This document shows, piece after piece, positions 31,371 to 40,295 of a stretch of DNA of 64,000 nucleotides (position 1 is its first letter; every line of letters starts with the position of its first letter). Made by a program: the position numbers and the translations under genes. Source of the stretch: Isochrysis galbana (lineage: Eukaryota > Haptophyta > Isochrysidales > Isochrysidaceae); assembly GCA_018136815.1 (NCBI GenBank), contig CM030932.1, forward strand, positions 7,579,628-7,643,627, read 5' to 3'. A model generated the notes under the pieces. The model was not told the origin of the DNA, made no database searches, and saw nothing but the letters and a program-made list of their open reading frames with translations.

Positions 31371-32222
31371 CTGAGACACAAGTTGTCTCTGCAGATGTGA
31401 GTGTCCTACGCGTACCGATGGTTCGCACCCTTGGCCATCCAGCACACCGCGTGCCTGCGCACAAAGATGCTCTGCGATTGAGGCGACCGTCGGGTACCGG
31501 AAGATGAGCGTCTCCGACAGGTTTGGTACCCTGGCAGCCTGCTCCAACCCGCGGGTCAGGTCAGGCGTGTCCTCGGAGGACAGGCCTAGCGTCATGAGAG
31601 GCGCGCTCGGAGCAGCTGCCGCAGCTTCAGCAAGTTCAGGGCTGATCCGGCCGAGCACGCCGAACACTGCCTGCCGCATCGCCTCAACATCCGACCGTGG
31701 CGTCTCGATGTCATCTGGCGGTATGGAGGGCGCGAAGGACGTCTGCGGCTGCCTGTCGGAGAACGGTAGCTGGTAGCAGGCCGCGAGGACGAGTTCAGGA
31801 GGCGAATGGTGCCCTGCATGGTCGTGTCGTGCCTTGTCATCCAACAGAGAGGCTGGACTGAGTCGCTCAACGCGAGCACCACGACGGGCGTGAGCAGCGA
31901 GCTCCTCGCCTGCTTTGTGTGTAGATGATGCAGTCGGCGAAATTCTCGCCCCGTGCGCTGCCTCGCCTGAAACTGCGCGAGTGTGCACTCGCACAGAGAC
32001 GCGGCGGAGCTCTGCTTGTCCGAGGAGTGCGGACTGCAGCGTGTGACGCAGCAGGGCCTCATCGAGCCCTCTGCGGCGCAGCGTATGCGCGTGGGGTGCT
32101 GAGCTGTTGCACTGCGCCACTCGCAGCTCAGCCCTGCGCTCGAAGCGTCCTTCTTCCTCGTGTGACGGCTGCACGAGCAGGAGTGCGGTGCGCACGTACC
32201 GCTGCCGCCGGCCTGCCTCCAT
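29088..32222 (-). CDS. N-terminal exon of the giant PKS: leader, carrier protein, KS1, first part of DH1
   Basis: About 1040 residues. Roughly the first 190 are unrecognised. A carrier-protein-like domain follows (near 31,480-31,690; Ser kept in LGLSSED where GLDSL is usual, then LIFRYPT). KS1 occupies about 31,370-30,080 and is complete: GVSPAEAAAMDPQQR, DTACSSALVAL (Cys near 30,879), EAHGTGTALGDP, KASLGHLEPAAG. A DH-like domain follows, but the usual HxxxGxxxxP is absent: the matching site reads AGQAYGDQGNMLS, while HPADLEGAMQ is kept. I chose ATG at 32222; the frame stays open to a GTG at 32267 and earlier exons are possible. The frame ends at 29088 inside the DH. The rest of the DH continues in the next exon, so this is the front of the same gene, not a separate enzyme. 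An ACP plus an intact KS at the start could be a loading unit or the end of an unseen upstream module. Confidence 0.85.
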   Translation of the reverse strand: MEAGRRQRYVRTALLLVQPSHEEEGRFERRAELRVAQCNSSAPHAHTLRRRGLDEALLRHTLQSALLGQAELRRVSVRVHTRAVSGEAAHGARISPTASSTHKAGEELAAHARRGARVERLSPASLLDDKARHDHAGHHSPPELVLAACYQLPFSDRQPQTSFAPSIPPDDIETPRSDVEAMRQAVFGVLGRISPELAEAAAAAPSAPLMTLGLSSEDTPDLTRGLEQAARVPNLSETLIFRYPTVASIAEHLCAQARGVLDGQGCEPSVRVGHSHLQRQLVSQTATPAIVGLIGRWPSAPWASALDALLRTGHDAVDEVPLWRWIVDTETHQRFPGAARLATICGANLFDNQAFGVSPAEAAAMDPQQRLLLEVSHEAVTLTGVPLSRLRGSDTAVFLAISNNDFASMLTYASAPTVYAATGSAISVAAGRLSFTMGFHGPCQAIDTACSSALVALHGAAQGLQAADKCCLALMAAVSLVLTPHVSVAYARAGMLSPAGRCRVFDSAADGYARGEGVGGAVLALADTAHDEGSLGLQGNAQTSGCIVPELASSSVMHDGLSASLTAPNGGAQMKLLLRALSRAGTAEGEMMVVEAHGTGTALGDPTEVRALSETLAMLNLGVDMRARKTLVGSVKASLGHLEPAAGLVGLCGLLACTCDGLVPANAQLRILNSHIGDAVASAQAPLCAAATLASLTHTKTTTGGVSSFGYSGTIAHAAVRVLRVTASTIATWPKSRPYRRRRFEWQAQLHPLLQHRTSSALTALPAVAVFRIPVTVPLLAIVAGQAYGDQGNMLSTGAFLEMVRAACEEVLQPLPRGVHLRRMTFSAPLLLDDAQGAWVSCEVDVGRKKFAVSSSLCVPPSAKAASELPTPLDVHCSGDALAAIQAPPTPELVLAREISTIALDVFVLYRLLRNCGLEFGREYRALAACWACEQSAVVVGSLHRRLDSEGTLIHPADLEGAMQLAAFFDRLLHPVQEFQTDEEAVEQLSGVITKPRPLVFEVPIAMQVDEAVLTPSRCSASVFHFSAAWPTTCRHLYTVRPCR

Positions 32223-32267
32223 TGCCTCAAAGGCCGAGAGTGCGTGCGGTGGTTCGTGTCTGAGCAC

Positions 32268-33104
32268 CTAGGGTGGCAGGGCCGGCGCTCGGGAATCCGG
32301 GGCGAGGGTGGATTGGAGGATGAGGGGCCGGGAGGGGAGAGAAGAGGGGGGATGGGGGTCGCTGGGGAGAGCAGGGGGCGGCGAATCACTGCGCGAGCGC
32401 GCGAATTGGTGTGGGGGATCCACTTTTTCCTAGTATGAGGACACTCACACGCAGAAGAACGGGGGGGGGGCGGGAGAGGGGGAGGAGGGGGGGGGGAGTA
32501 GGAAAAGAGAGGGGGGGGGTGCGTTTGCGGGGGGGGAGGGGAGGGGAGACTCCACAAAGAAAGATGTGAGTATGAGTAGGAATAGGAAGGAGTAAGGGTG
32601 GGCAGGAGGTCCTCGCGCCGAGCCTCCCTTGGAACGCCGGGGCCGCGACGATCGATGTGTGATGGAGAGGCCCGACACGGCCGACGATGGACGGTGTAAA
32701 GGAAGCAGAGAGTACAAGCAGTTACAAAAGAAGCTACGCGCCCACTAAGAAAGTTCGGCGCTCTCCTCTCCTCTCCTCTCTAATGAGAGAGGGAGTACTT
32801 AGTTCATCAGCGAGAGAGAGTGCCGAGGCCGTCGGGCACGCCACCCCCCCCCCAAAACATAATAAATCAACGAACCCTTGTACTCCGGCTAGAGCTCTAG
32901 AGTAGAGAGGAGTGGAGTGCTATGAGAGCGAAAGGGGAGTCCGGAGTCAGGAGTCAAAGGTCTCGTCTCTTTGCTTTGGGAAGAAGGCCAACACGCCACT
33001 TCCTCTCGGTGCTCCCTCCCTTGCGCCGCCCGCTCTCCCCCCCACCCCCCACCCCCAACCCAACCCACCCAACCTTCCCACGAAACGAAGAAACGGAAGG
33101 GTGG
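32268..33104. other. G/C-rich spacer upstream of the PKS, no gene seen
   Basis: Contains long G runs (about 32,461-32,545), a CTCTC microsatellite at about 32,760-32,782 and a C-rich run at 33,036-33,060. It should include the promoter of the minus-strand PKS, but I recognise no core element. Confidence 0.6.
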
Positions 33105-33330
33105 CGTTTGCAATTGTATTGTAGAGCATCTTGTTTGCTAGCATCCCTAGCCACAAACACCAGACGAGCCATGCGCCAACCGCGCACACCCCCATCGCGG
33201 GGGAGGGGCTCCGTTGCCGTCGAAGGGCTACGGTCCCTCAGCACTAAGGTTATGCCCGCACGACAAGAAAAACTCCAACGCTCCGCCATCGCCAAAGGCG
33301 AAACCCTTGTCCCCAATCACCAATCATTGC
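33105..33330 (+). repeat. Dispersed repeat family R, copy 1
   Basis: Starts around tgtagagcatcttgtttgct and carries gacgagccatgcgccaacc, then cggtccctcagcac. Related copies lie at 37,683-37,790, 48,920-49,110 and (reverse) 56,915-57,090. Similarity to the reverse copy continues past cggtccct into ccatcgcc(g/a)a(g/a)ggcgaa. Confidence 0.75.
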
Positions 33331-33925
33331 TGTTTCCCAGAAGAGGTACAAGCTTACCTTTGAGGCTGAAACGTGCTCAGGCGTCAAAGACTAGGGCGGT
33401 CAAACAGCTATTTTAACTTCTAAGGGTGAAAATTGACGAGGATTCATTACGAGATTTTTGGATATAGTGACCGGATAGGTGTATACTAGCACATATCCGG
33501 TGCCCTTTGGGCCCTAGACCCCCCACGGTAGCCCCCACAGCGATGCGTAACCAGAAAACGCGCAAATTGGCCAGAAATCAGAAATCATTTCAAGAAATCA
33601 CTATCGCGGAGGGCCGACGTCCGACGCGAGCGCGGGCGAGCGTCGGGCCGCTAATCGACGCGTCCCCGGCGCAGCGTGCCTCGGCCCCGGGGTCATGACT
33701 GGAGCTCTTGTGTGTTTTTGTTATGCGATCCAGGTGGCACCGTTTGCGAGAGCGCGTGGCATGCTCGACAGCCGATGGGTCGAAGAAGAGATTTTCAACG
33801 AATTTGTCGAGTTCATATGTTGGCGTGATGTTGCACCCTTGAGCCTTGAGCGTCGTCAAACGCGCTAGTGATGTAGAGATTGCAGTGGTCTCTCGCGCGG
33901 GGGTACCACGTTTGAAATTGTAGAA
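33331..33925. other. Spacer, no gene recognised
   Basis: Mixed composition with short open frames only. No motif, RNA gene or repeat that I can name. Confidence 0.5.
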
Positions 33926-34060
33926 TAAAATAATTAATGTTATATCCTAGCCAACCCCACTAGCTAATTGGACACAACTTTTCCGTCCCGGAATCCCGCC
34001 ATGCCCATGCCTGACGAGCCAGGTGTCCGAGTGCTACCGGGCGACTTCGGTTCCATTGCC
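33926..34060 (+). repeat. Left arm of an inverted repeat bounding the retroelement complex
   Basis: Begins with taattaatgttatatcctag and runs through gacacaac, cccggaatcccgcc and gacgagccaggtgtccgagtg. The same order occurs on the opposite strand at 37,515-37,674. The first 46 bp recur at 51,187-51,232. Confidence 0.85.
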
Positions 34061-34812
34061 GCCCCTCGATCCCGAGCTTGAGCCACCCCCTCGTCTCGAC
34101 TTCACTCGCAGTCCGCCTTCGTCTCCTTCCCGTTCGTCTGCCGCCGTCGAAGTTGAGCCACTCTTCGCCGACGTCTCCACGTCGGCCGCTGCGTCGAAAG
34201 AGTTCGCTCTGTACACCAGGCAGCCTATCCCTATCCCCTCGCGATCGAGGGGTACGTTCTCCGTTCGCCTGCCGCTGGAGATCATCGAGAACTACCCCGA
34301 CTCCGCCATCCTCGTCGACCGTTTGCCGCCCCGTGAAGGCCTCGATTCTCCTCCAATGGTCGCCACGAGCGTCGAAACCCCAACTCCGGAGGGGGAGGTG
34401 CTGATCACGGTCTGGAACCTGGCGCCACGTCCTGTAACCCTTCCTGCGTATTCGCCGGTGGCGTCGGCCCACATCGAGTACAAGCTACACGAGGCGCGGT
34501 CGACGGTCGCCGGTGACGGAGACGACCCGGAGTCCTCGCTCACCGAGGCGCAGCGCGCGCTCCTGGACGCCATCACCATCGATCCCGATGAACAATTGTC
34601 GCCGTCCCAGAAGTAGCGCGTACGCTGCCTGCTGGCACGGCATATCGACGCGTTTGCCCTCGACCCGAACGAAGAACCCTCGGCACACGCACGTCATGGA
34701 GGTCGAGCTGCCTCTCCTCCCCGGCGCTACAGCCCACCGGCATGCTCCGTCCAAGATGGGCGACGAGGGCCGTGCCATCGTCGACAAGCACGTCGCCGAG
34801 ATGGAGGCGAGG
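34016..34812 (+). pseudogene. Ty3/gypsy-type pol fragment (protease/RT border)
   Basis: Degenerate retrotransposon polyprotein. In the frame ending at 34616 it reads ...EFALYTRQPIPIPSRSRGT...ILVDRLPP...VWNLAPRPVTLPAYSPVA...TEAQRALLDAI, typical of the stretch before the gypsy reverse transcriptase. A stop (tag at 34614-34616) and a frame change follow. Then HVMEVELPLLPGATAH...VDKHVAEMEAR resembles the entry to the RT. The RT palm itself is missing; LINE sequence takes over at about 34,815. Confidence 0.65.
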
Positions 34813-34814
34813 CT

Positions 34815-36450
34815 GAACATACAGCTAGCAAAACAAGGACCGAACGAAAAACTAACGCGGGACATAGCCCAAACCCATAAAGAGATAGCAGAAGCCCGCA
34901 GCAGAGTCCCGCTAAAGAGGCTCCCGCTCCACCGCCAGCTCCGACGCGAGGACCTTCACTCCAAAGAATTCTTCGAACAACTCAAGACCCGGAAATGGAA
35001 GGCCAACGTCACCGAACTATTCAGAAACAGGAACTGGGACCAGCCAGTTCACTCGGAACACGAAACCGCAACCTCGGACTACGATATCAGAAGAGAATTC
35101 CGGAGATACTACGTATGGCTATACTCCCCCAAAGAGGCCCACAGGGTCCCAGACCTTGAGAACGCACTGACGGACCGCCCTCTAAGCGACCTGGATAAAT
35201 GTCGCACAGAGGGGCGCATCGATGCCGAAGAAACGAGACAGGCCATCAGAAGCATTGGCTCCGGCAAGAGTGCGGGACCGGATGGACTACCGGCAGAAGT
35301 ATACAAGGCGCACGACGAGCTAGCGGCACCAATATTGACTAAATTGTATAACCTAGCACTAGACAAGGGGACACTTGCGTACACGATGCGGGAAGGAGAC
35401 ATAATCCTACTATATAAAAAGGGAGATGCGCGAGACCCGCGAAACTACAGACCGATCACACTACTACAAAGCGACTACAAGATCCTAGCCAAAATATTAA
35501 CCAATAGGTTAAGCAAAGTAATAGGCAGGATAATATCGGAAAACCAACTGGGGTTCGTGCCGAGACGGCTCATCAGCGAGGCCATGCACCTGCTTCAACT
35601 CACGAGAGCATACCTGGACGAAACCTGTGTGGGATGGAGTGGAGCTGTGGCTGTGTTGCATGTGGGGGCAAGAGGATTGATGTATGTAACATGTGAGGTA
35701 CAGTCCAGAGACATGGGGCACGGGCCACCGGACACATGGGAGGCACGCAACGGAGGAGCTGAGGACGAGCGAGGGACCTCGACCGGCATGCGGTCACGCG
35801 AGACGAGAACGAGGACGAAGAGCACACAAGGCAGGAGGCCACAGGAGCGCTCAAGCGATAGCGCTGAGCGTACAAAAGCTACCGGAACGAGAGAAGACAC
35901 GCGGGGGGGGGGAAAGGAGAGAACGCGCGGGAAAAGAAAGAGACGACAGTGGGCGGAAAACACTCAGTGGGAACGGGGAGAGAGGGAAGGAGGGACGAGG
36001 CGAGAATTGGGAAAGAGGGACGTGAGGGGACGATCCTATCGGGAGCGGGCGGGAAAGGTGAGCGTGATACGGAACTAGACAACGAAGGGGGGTCACGCGA
36101 GGAAACCTAATGGCGGGAAAGATGCGAAGAGGTATGAACAACCCCCCCTACCCGCGACAAAACCGGAGAACCAGGCTTGATACTAGCCCTAGACTGGGAA
36201 AAAGCATTTGATAGGGTCAGCTGGGAGTTCTATGTTCTATCATCTGGCCCTTAAATTACTCAACTTCGGCCCGAACTTCCAATCCCTAGCCAAAGCGCTC
36301 ACGAGCGAAAATGCCCGACCCGTGAGAACAATAAAAACCAACGGGGGAAGAAGCTACCCCTTCACCGTGGGGAGCGGCATGCCACAGGGATGTCCGCTCT
36401 CCCCGCTCACCTTCCTCCTTACTACGGAGGCGCTCACCCGCGGTACGCTC
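34815..36450 (+). mobile_element. LINE reverse-transcriptase fragment, interrupted and truncated
   Basis: A non-LTR retrotransposon RT: GSGKSAGPDGLPAEVYKA, DIILLYKKGD, NYRPITLLQSDYKILAKIL, NQLGFVPRR up to about 35,625. It resumes near 36,165 with [17 protein letters not shown] and, after a slip near 36,228, FYHLALKLL...SGMPQGCPLSP. The (F/Y)xDD motif and everything after it are missing, as is any endonuclease, so it is dead. A-rich codon use contrasts with the flanking gypsy sequence. It sits exactly where the gypsy RT core should be. Confidence 0.85.
35630..36165 (-). mobile_element. About 540-bp insertion inside the LINE, retroelement leader-like
   Basis: Splits the LINE RT between ...LTRAYLDE and the EKAFDRVSW part. 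On the minus strand it resembles 49,490-49,750: shared pieces are taggtt(t/c)cc, ccgttccc, ttttcccgcgcg and gcgctatcgc, followed by a Met-Pro-start peptide rich in Ser/Pro. That arrangement looks like the untranslated leader and start of a gag gene, which I infer. Exact ends are uncertain; gaaacc occurs near both edges. Confidence 0.6.
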
Positions 36451-37189
36451 GATTGATCCACGTCACATCAATTCGCTCGAAAAGGTCCGCTCGTTTCTCG
36501 GTCTTTGTTCGTACTACCGTCGGTTCATCAAGGGCTTCGCGCACGTCGCGGCACCTCTCACCGACCTTACTCGTACGGGCGTCGACGTGGCTACCGTCTC
36601 TCAATCGCCTGAGTGCCAGACAGCGATCCGCCGCCTTATCGAGCTCATCACGTCTGCTCCAGTGTTGGCTGCGCCTCGTCACGACAAAGAGTTCATCGTC
36701 AAAACGGACGCGGCCAGTACCCTGGGTATCGGCGGAGTCCCGTCGCAAATTGACGACCACGGGCACGACCATGTCGTCGCGTACTACGGTCGCCGCCTCA
36801 CCGCCGCGGAGCGTCATTGGACCACCACCGAAGTGGAGCTTCTTGCTGCCCTGGAAAGCATTCGCACTTGGCGACCGTACCTTTGGGGCCGGCACTTCCG
36901 CCTCGTCATCGATCACCAAGCTCTCCGTTGGTTGCACACCATGAAGGACACCGTCCAGGGTGGGCCGGCGTCGAGCCTGATGCGATGGGCGCTCAAGTTG
37001 TCGGAGTATCGCTTTACCGTCGAACACAAACCTGGTGCTAATCACAAAGACGCAGATGGTGTGTCGCGCTTGGTGGCGGCAGACGACGAGACGTCGGAGA
37101 CGTCCGCTCCTAAGCAGGGGGGTGGGCAGCTGCTAGCCGCCGTCGTCCCTAACTCTCGCTCCACCACGGCATCGGATGGTCAGCGATAA
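36451..37189 (+). pseudogene. Ty3/gypsy RT C-terminus and RNase H fragment
   Basis: Reads IDPRHINSLEKVRSFLGLCS, YYRRFIKGFAHVAAPLTDLT, then the RNase H region: FIVKTDAASTLGIGGV, VAYYGRRLTAAERHWTTTE, RTWRPYLWGRHFRLVIDHQA, VEHKPGANHKDADGVSRL. This is the usual end of the gypsy RT followed by RNase H, with its acidic residues visible (KTDA, TEVELLA, IDHQA, KDADGVSR). A frame slip lies near 36,590. It stops at 37,189 without integrase, so it is a fragment. Confidence 0.85.
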
Positions 37190-37514
37190 CGTGTCTTCTT
37201 GCCTTGTTTAGTTATTAGTTAGGTAAAAAAAGAAGACGGGTGGTGCTAGAGCCAGGAGGGAAGAGGGAAGGGCCGCGGCTCGCCGCGCTCCGGCTCCGGC
37301 GAGAGTGATTCATTAGCGCTCTGGCTCTGGGCCCCTAGTTTCACGAGTGCCCCCCCCCCCCCCCCTGCGTTGTTTTTACCCGAAAGGGGTTTTCCCCTAG
37401 CGTGAACTCGAGGAGAGGACGCGTTGCGCGCTGGGGTACGTACGCAGTTACGTAGGGTCGGTGCGTGCACTGGAGGGGGGACAAATATCGAGGGGAGGTG
37501 GCACTGCCCCCTCC
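37190..37514. other. Spacer with a C-rich run, no gene
   Basis: Short AT-rich start, then CG-rich sequence with a C run at 37,349-37,366. No coding motif seen. Confidence 0.5.
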
Positions 37515-37674
37515 CCCCGGTATCACTCGGACACCTGGCTCGTCAGGCTCTAGCACGGCGGGATTCCGGGACTGAAACGTTGTGTCCAATTTAGTGGTTA
37601 GTGGGGTTGGAGTGTTGGGGTTGGGGTTGGGGTTGGGGTTGGGGTTGGGGTTGGCTAGGATATAACATTAATTA
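37515..37674 (-). repeat. Right arm of the inverted repeat, with a (TTGGGG)6 expansion
   Basis: Reverse complement of 33,926-34,060 with about 36 bp of pure TTGGGG repeats (37,615-37,650) inserted near its outer end. Outside the expansion the two arms follow each other from the gypsy-side cactcggacacctggctcgt to the outer ggatataacattaatta. Confidence 0.85.
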
Positions 37675-37682
37675 TTTCATTT

Positions 37683-37790
37683 ATAGTCTTGTAGAGCGTA
37701 GAGCGTCTTGTTGGCTAGTATTCCTAGCCACATACACCGGACGAGCCATGCGCCAACCGACCGCGCACACCGGCCGATGGGTGCACACCA
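37683..37790 (+). repeat. Dispersed repeat family R, copy 2 (partial)
   Basis: tcttgttggctag, ccggacgagccatgcgcc and accgcgcacacc match the family. The cggtccctcag end is missing. Confidence 0.65.
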
Positions 37791-40060
37791 AGGTGCTCGA
37801 CGATGGGCTGCAGCACCCGGCATGGGGCCAGCTGGGCTCGAGCGCAGCGCACTTCAACGTGAGCAACCTGCATAGCCACGATGCCACCAGGCCGCCGCCG
37901 CGCTGCGCTGCCGCGCTGCGCGTGGTCCTACCAGCGCGGCAGCACTTCAGCCTCCGCACCGAAGCGCCGCTCACCGGTGTGGCGCTCAGCGTGCAGGCGC
38001 GCCTGCTGCTCAGCTCTGCCGTGGCGTGCGAACGGCGGCCGCTTCCTGTCAAACCACCTTCAGCCGGCTGGCAATGCGAGGCTCCAATCTGCCTGAGCCT
38101 CAGGCGCTCAGCAGATGGCGACGGCGCAGCGCGCTTCCTCCCACTGTGTTCAATGGGCAGCGTCTCGCCCAACAAGTGGAGCAAGCTGAGCGCAGACGCG
38201 GCCATCTTCTTCCCTGGGTCCTCCAGGCGGGCTGGCGCCGCCGCTGTCGCGCTCGACGAGATTGTCTTTCTAGCCGGCTCTGCACCGGTGCACTTTGCTG
38301 TGGAGAGTCTGCTCATCCTATCCTCCGGTACACCTCCTCCGACACTGCCCTTCCCGGCTGCCCCCGTGATACCGACGACGAGAACCTCGCCGACACCAGG
38401 CTGGTGCCAGTACCTGTCCTCAGAGTACGGACGGGAGCCGCGGGCGCCCAAGCATGCACCGAGTGTTCCCGTGCCAAAAGCGCACAATTCGGCCCCTCGG
38501 GCCCCCTCCTCGCTGGGTATCAGCTCCTCGGCTGTTACAAGGAGCGGCTTATCAAGGAAGAAGAGTGTCAGCGGGGGCGGGACCGCCCGGCCCACCTTGG
38601 GGCTGCCGCTGCCACCTGAGGACGTCCACAAGGCAGCCGCGACCAAGGCCCACACTTCTCACAAAACTCATCGCCATAAGCCAAGCAAGCAGGGCGGCAC
38701 CGCTTCGGACGTGCGCCGTCGCCTCGAGCAAGCTACCTCATCGCCTGTGAAGGCGCGCACGATGCGGACTCCCCTTCGATTATGTGCCATGGACGGCGAT
38801 CACTTGCTCGGCCGCTGGGTGCGCAACTGCCAGCCGTCGTTGATCCGGCAGCCCGAGAGGTATGCCTACGGCGCGCCGCTAGGGTGGACCAACGGCAGTT
38901 GGGACTTCCGACTTTGCTCGCGCATGTCATACTCTGAACGCGTTCGTGCGCGCGAAGCGCTCTCGTGGAGTTGGGTTCCACGCCACTGTCAGCTGCGCCG
39001 CATCAATGGCTCGGAGTTTGGGCCCTGGTTGGGAGCTCGTACCCTACTCGTGTGGGGCGACTCACTGAGCGCGCAGGCATACTTTTCGCTTCTTGCGCTG
39101 CTGGGGGCGGAGGTGATTGCCGTGACGGATTTGGGTACCACCGAGGAGTTTTTACGCTTCGTTGGCATGATGGGCAGCGGCGGCCAGCAGCAGGCAGAAG
39201 TGGCAGGGCACGGGAGCGGGACGTTGTCGGGTGCGGCTGGTGCGGCTCTTGGCGCGCCGTCAGAGGGTTTGCTAGGGGTGCGCACCTCCGGGAGCATGTG
39301 CAGTTATGGCGGTCTCGGGGAAGAGGGAGGCCTGATAACGGTCGCGCAGCTGAGGTCAGGAGGCGTGCTCATCAAACTTCTCGGCCACGCGCCCATGGTC
39401 GAGGAGTTGGGCAGACCACTGACGGAGATACAGGCAGGAGCCGCGGGGGAGCCTGCCTGGTGGGAGAGCCTCTTGAATTTGGCAGACCTGTTCGTCTTCA
39501 ATGTTGGCCATCACTACCGTGCCATTGACAGCCGATACGCTAATTACGCCGAGCTCGTGGCGAATGGCCTCACGCGGCTAGCGAAGCGGCTGAAGCCGAA
39601 TGCGCAGCTCATATTCCGGACTTCCAACTTGGGTCACGTGGCCTGCGAGCGCTCAGCAGCGCCGTTGCACCACCGTTCCGATGCATGGCGGTCGCTTGGA
39701 GGGTGGACCTGGCGACCCCCCACCTTTCAGCCCAAGTATTTTGGTCAACCGAGGGAGGGCGAGCCGGACATCTATGACTGGCGAGCCCCCGCGCTGCACG
39801 AAGGCGCCTGGCTCAAGGCTGCAGCAGCGGTCGGTGGCACCTTTCCTGAGCGCTTCACCGTCCTCAACGTCTCGCATGTCGATCTGCGGGCGGATGGTCA
39901 TGTCGCCAAGGCGATGGCGGCCCACTCCGACCCCACCAAGGCGACCAAAGGCGCCGACTGCTTGCACTACTGCTTGCCTGGCCCGGCGGATGCGTGGGCC
40001 CATGCGCTCGTCAACTTGCTCCTCAACAACGAGAGATACGCCCACAAGATACCTAATTGA
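37748..40060 (+). CDS. PC-esterase/TBL-like protein with long unrecognised N-terminus
   Basis: Intronless frame of 770 residues from the ATG at 37748 (open from 37601, but those codons are only the TTGGGG repeat). The C-terminal half, from about residue 340, matches the PC-esterase/TRICHOME BIREFRINGENCE-LIKE fold: CAMDGDHLLGRWVRNCQP, the nucleophile motif LLVWGDSLSAQAYFSL, FVFNVGHHYRA, and the closing GADCLHYCLPGPADAW with Asp and His. Family members transfer acetyl groups to cell-wall polysaccharides in the Golgi in plants; the substrate here is unknown. The first 300 or so residues are Ala/Pro/Ser-rich and unrecognised. The start is uncertain: the ATG chosen lies in a dispersed repeat, and the in-frame ATG at 38762, just before the domain, would give a much shorter protein. 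Confidence 0.75.
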   Translation: MRQPTAHTGRWVHTKVLDDGLQHPAWGQLGSSAAHFNVSNLHSHDATRPPPRCAAALRVVLPARQHFSLRTEAPLTGVALSVQARLLLSSAVACERRPLPVKPPSAGWQCEAPICLSLRRSADGDGAARFLPLCSMGSVSPNKWSKLSADAAIFFPGSSRRAGAAAVALDEIVFLAGSAPVHFAVESLLILSSGTPPPTLPFPAAPVIPTTRTSPTPGWCQYLSSEYGREPRAPKHAPSVPVPKAHNSAPRAPSSLGISSSAVTRSGLSRKKSVSGGGTARPTLGLPLPPEDVHKAAATKAHTSHKTHRHKPSKQGGTASDVRRRLEQATSSPVKARTMRTPLRLCAMDGDHLLGRWVRNCQPSLIRQPERYAYGAPLGWTNGSWDFRLCSRMSYSERVRAREALSWSWVPRHCQLRRINGSEFGPWLGARTLLVWGDSLSAQAYFSLLALLGAEVIAVTDLGTTEEFLRFVGMMGSGGQQQAEVAGHGSGTLSGAAGAALGAPSEGLLGVRTSGSMCSYGGLGEEGGLITVAQLRSGGVLIKLLGHAPMVEELGRPLTEIQAGAAGEPAWWESLLNLADLFVFNVGHHYRAIDSRYANYAELVANGLTRLAKRLKPNAQLIFRTSNLGHVACERSAAPLHHRSDAWRSLGGWTWRPPTFQPKYFGQPREGEPDIYDWRAPALHEGAWLKAAAAVGGTFPERFTVLNVSHVDLRADGHVAKAMAAHSDPTKATKGADCLHYCLPGPADAWAHALVNLLLNNERYAHKIPN

Positions 40061-40295
40061 TTGGTTAGATATGTAAACCCGCTCGAACTTCTATAATTCC
40101 TCCCATTTCGGTTGCCAGCAGCTGACATGGGCCTTGCTCATGATGCTCATCGCCTCTATCTAGCCAAGATAGCACCATAGCTCTCCCGACTGCCTGAAGC
40201 ATTGCGCTCGCAGTCGCCCCTAAGTCATTTAGGCTACTACCGCTAGCTATAAAGACCACGCACTCACGGTACCGACTCACGCCATCGCCTATACC

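Noticed and set aside
1-32222. Calling the PKS a specific toxin synthase
   Set aside because: The visible modules predict only a mostly saturated chain. Nothing in the window identifies the product, and the 3' end is missing.
37615-37650. TTGGGG repeats as a telomere or chromosome end
   Set aside because: Only six units, with ordinary gene-bearing sequence continuing on both sides; it lies inside an inverted repeat arm.
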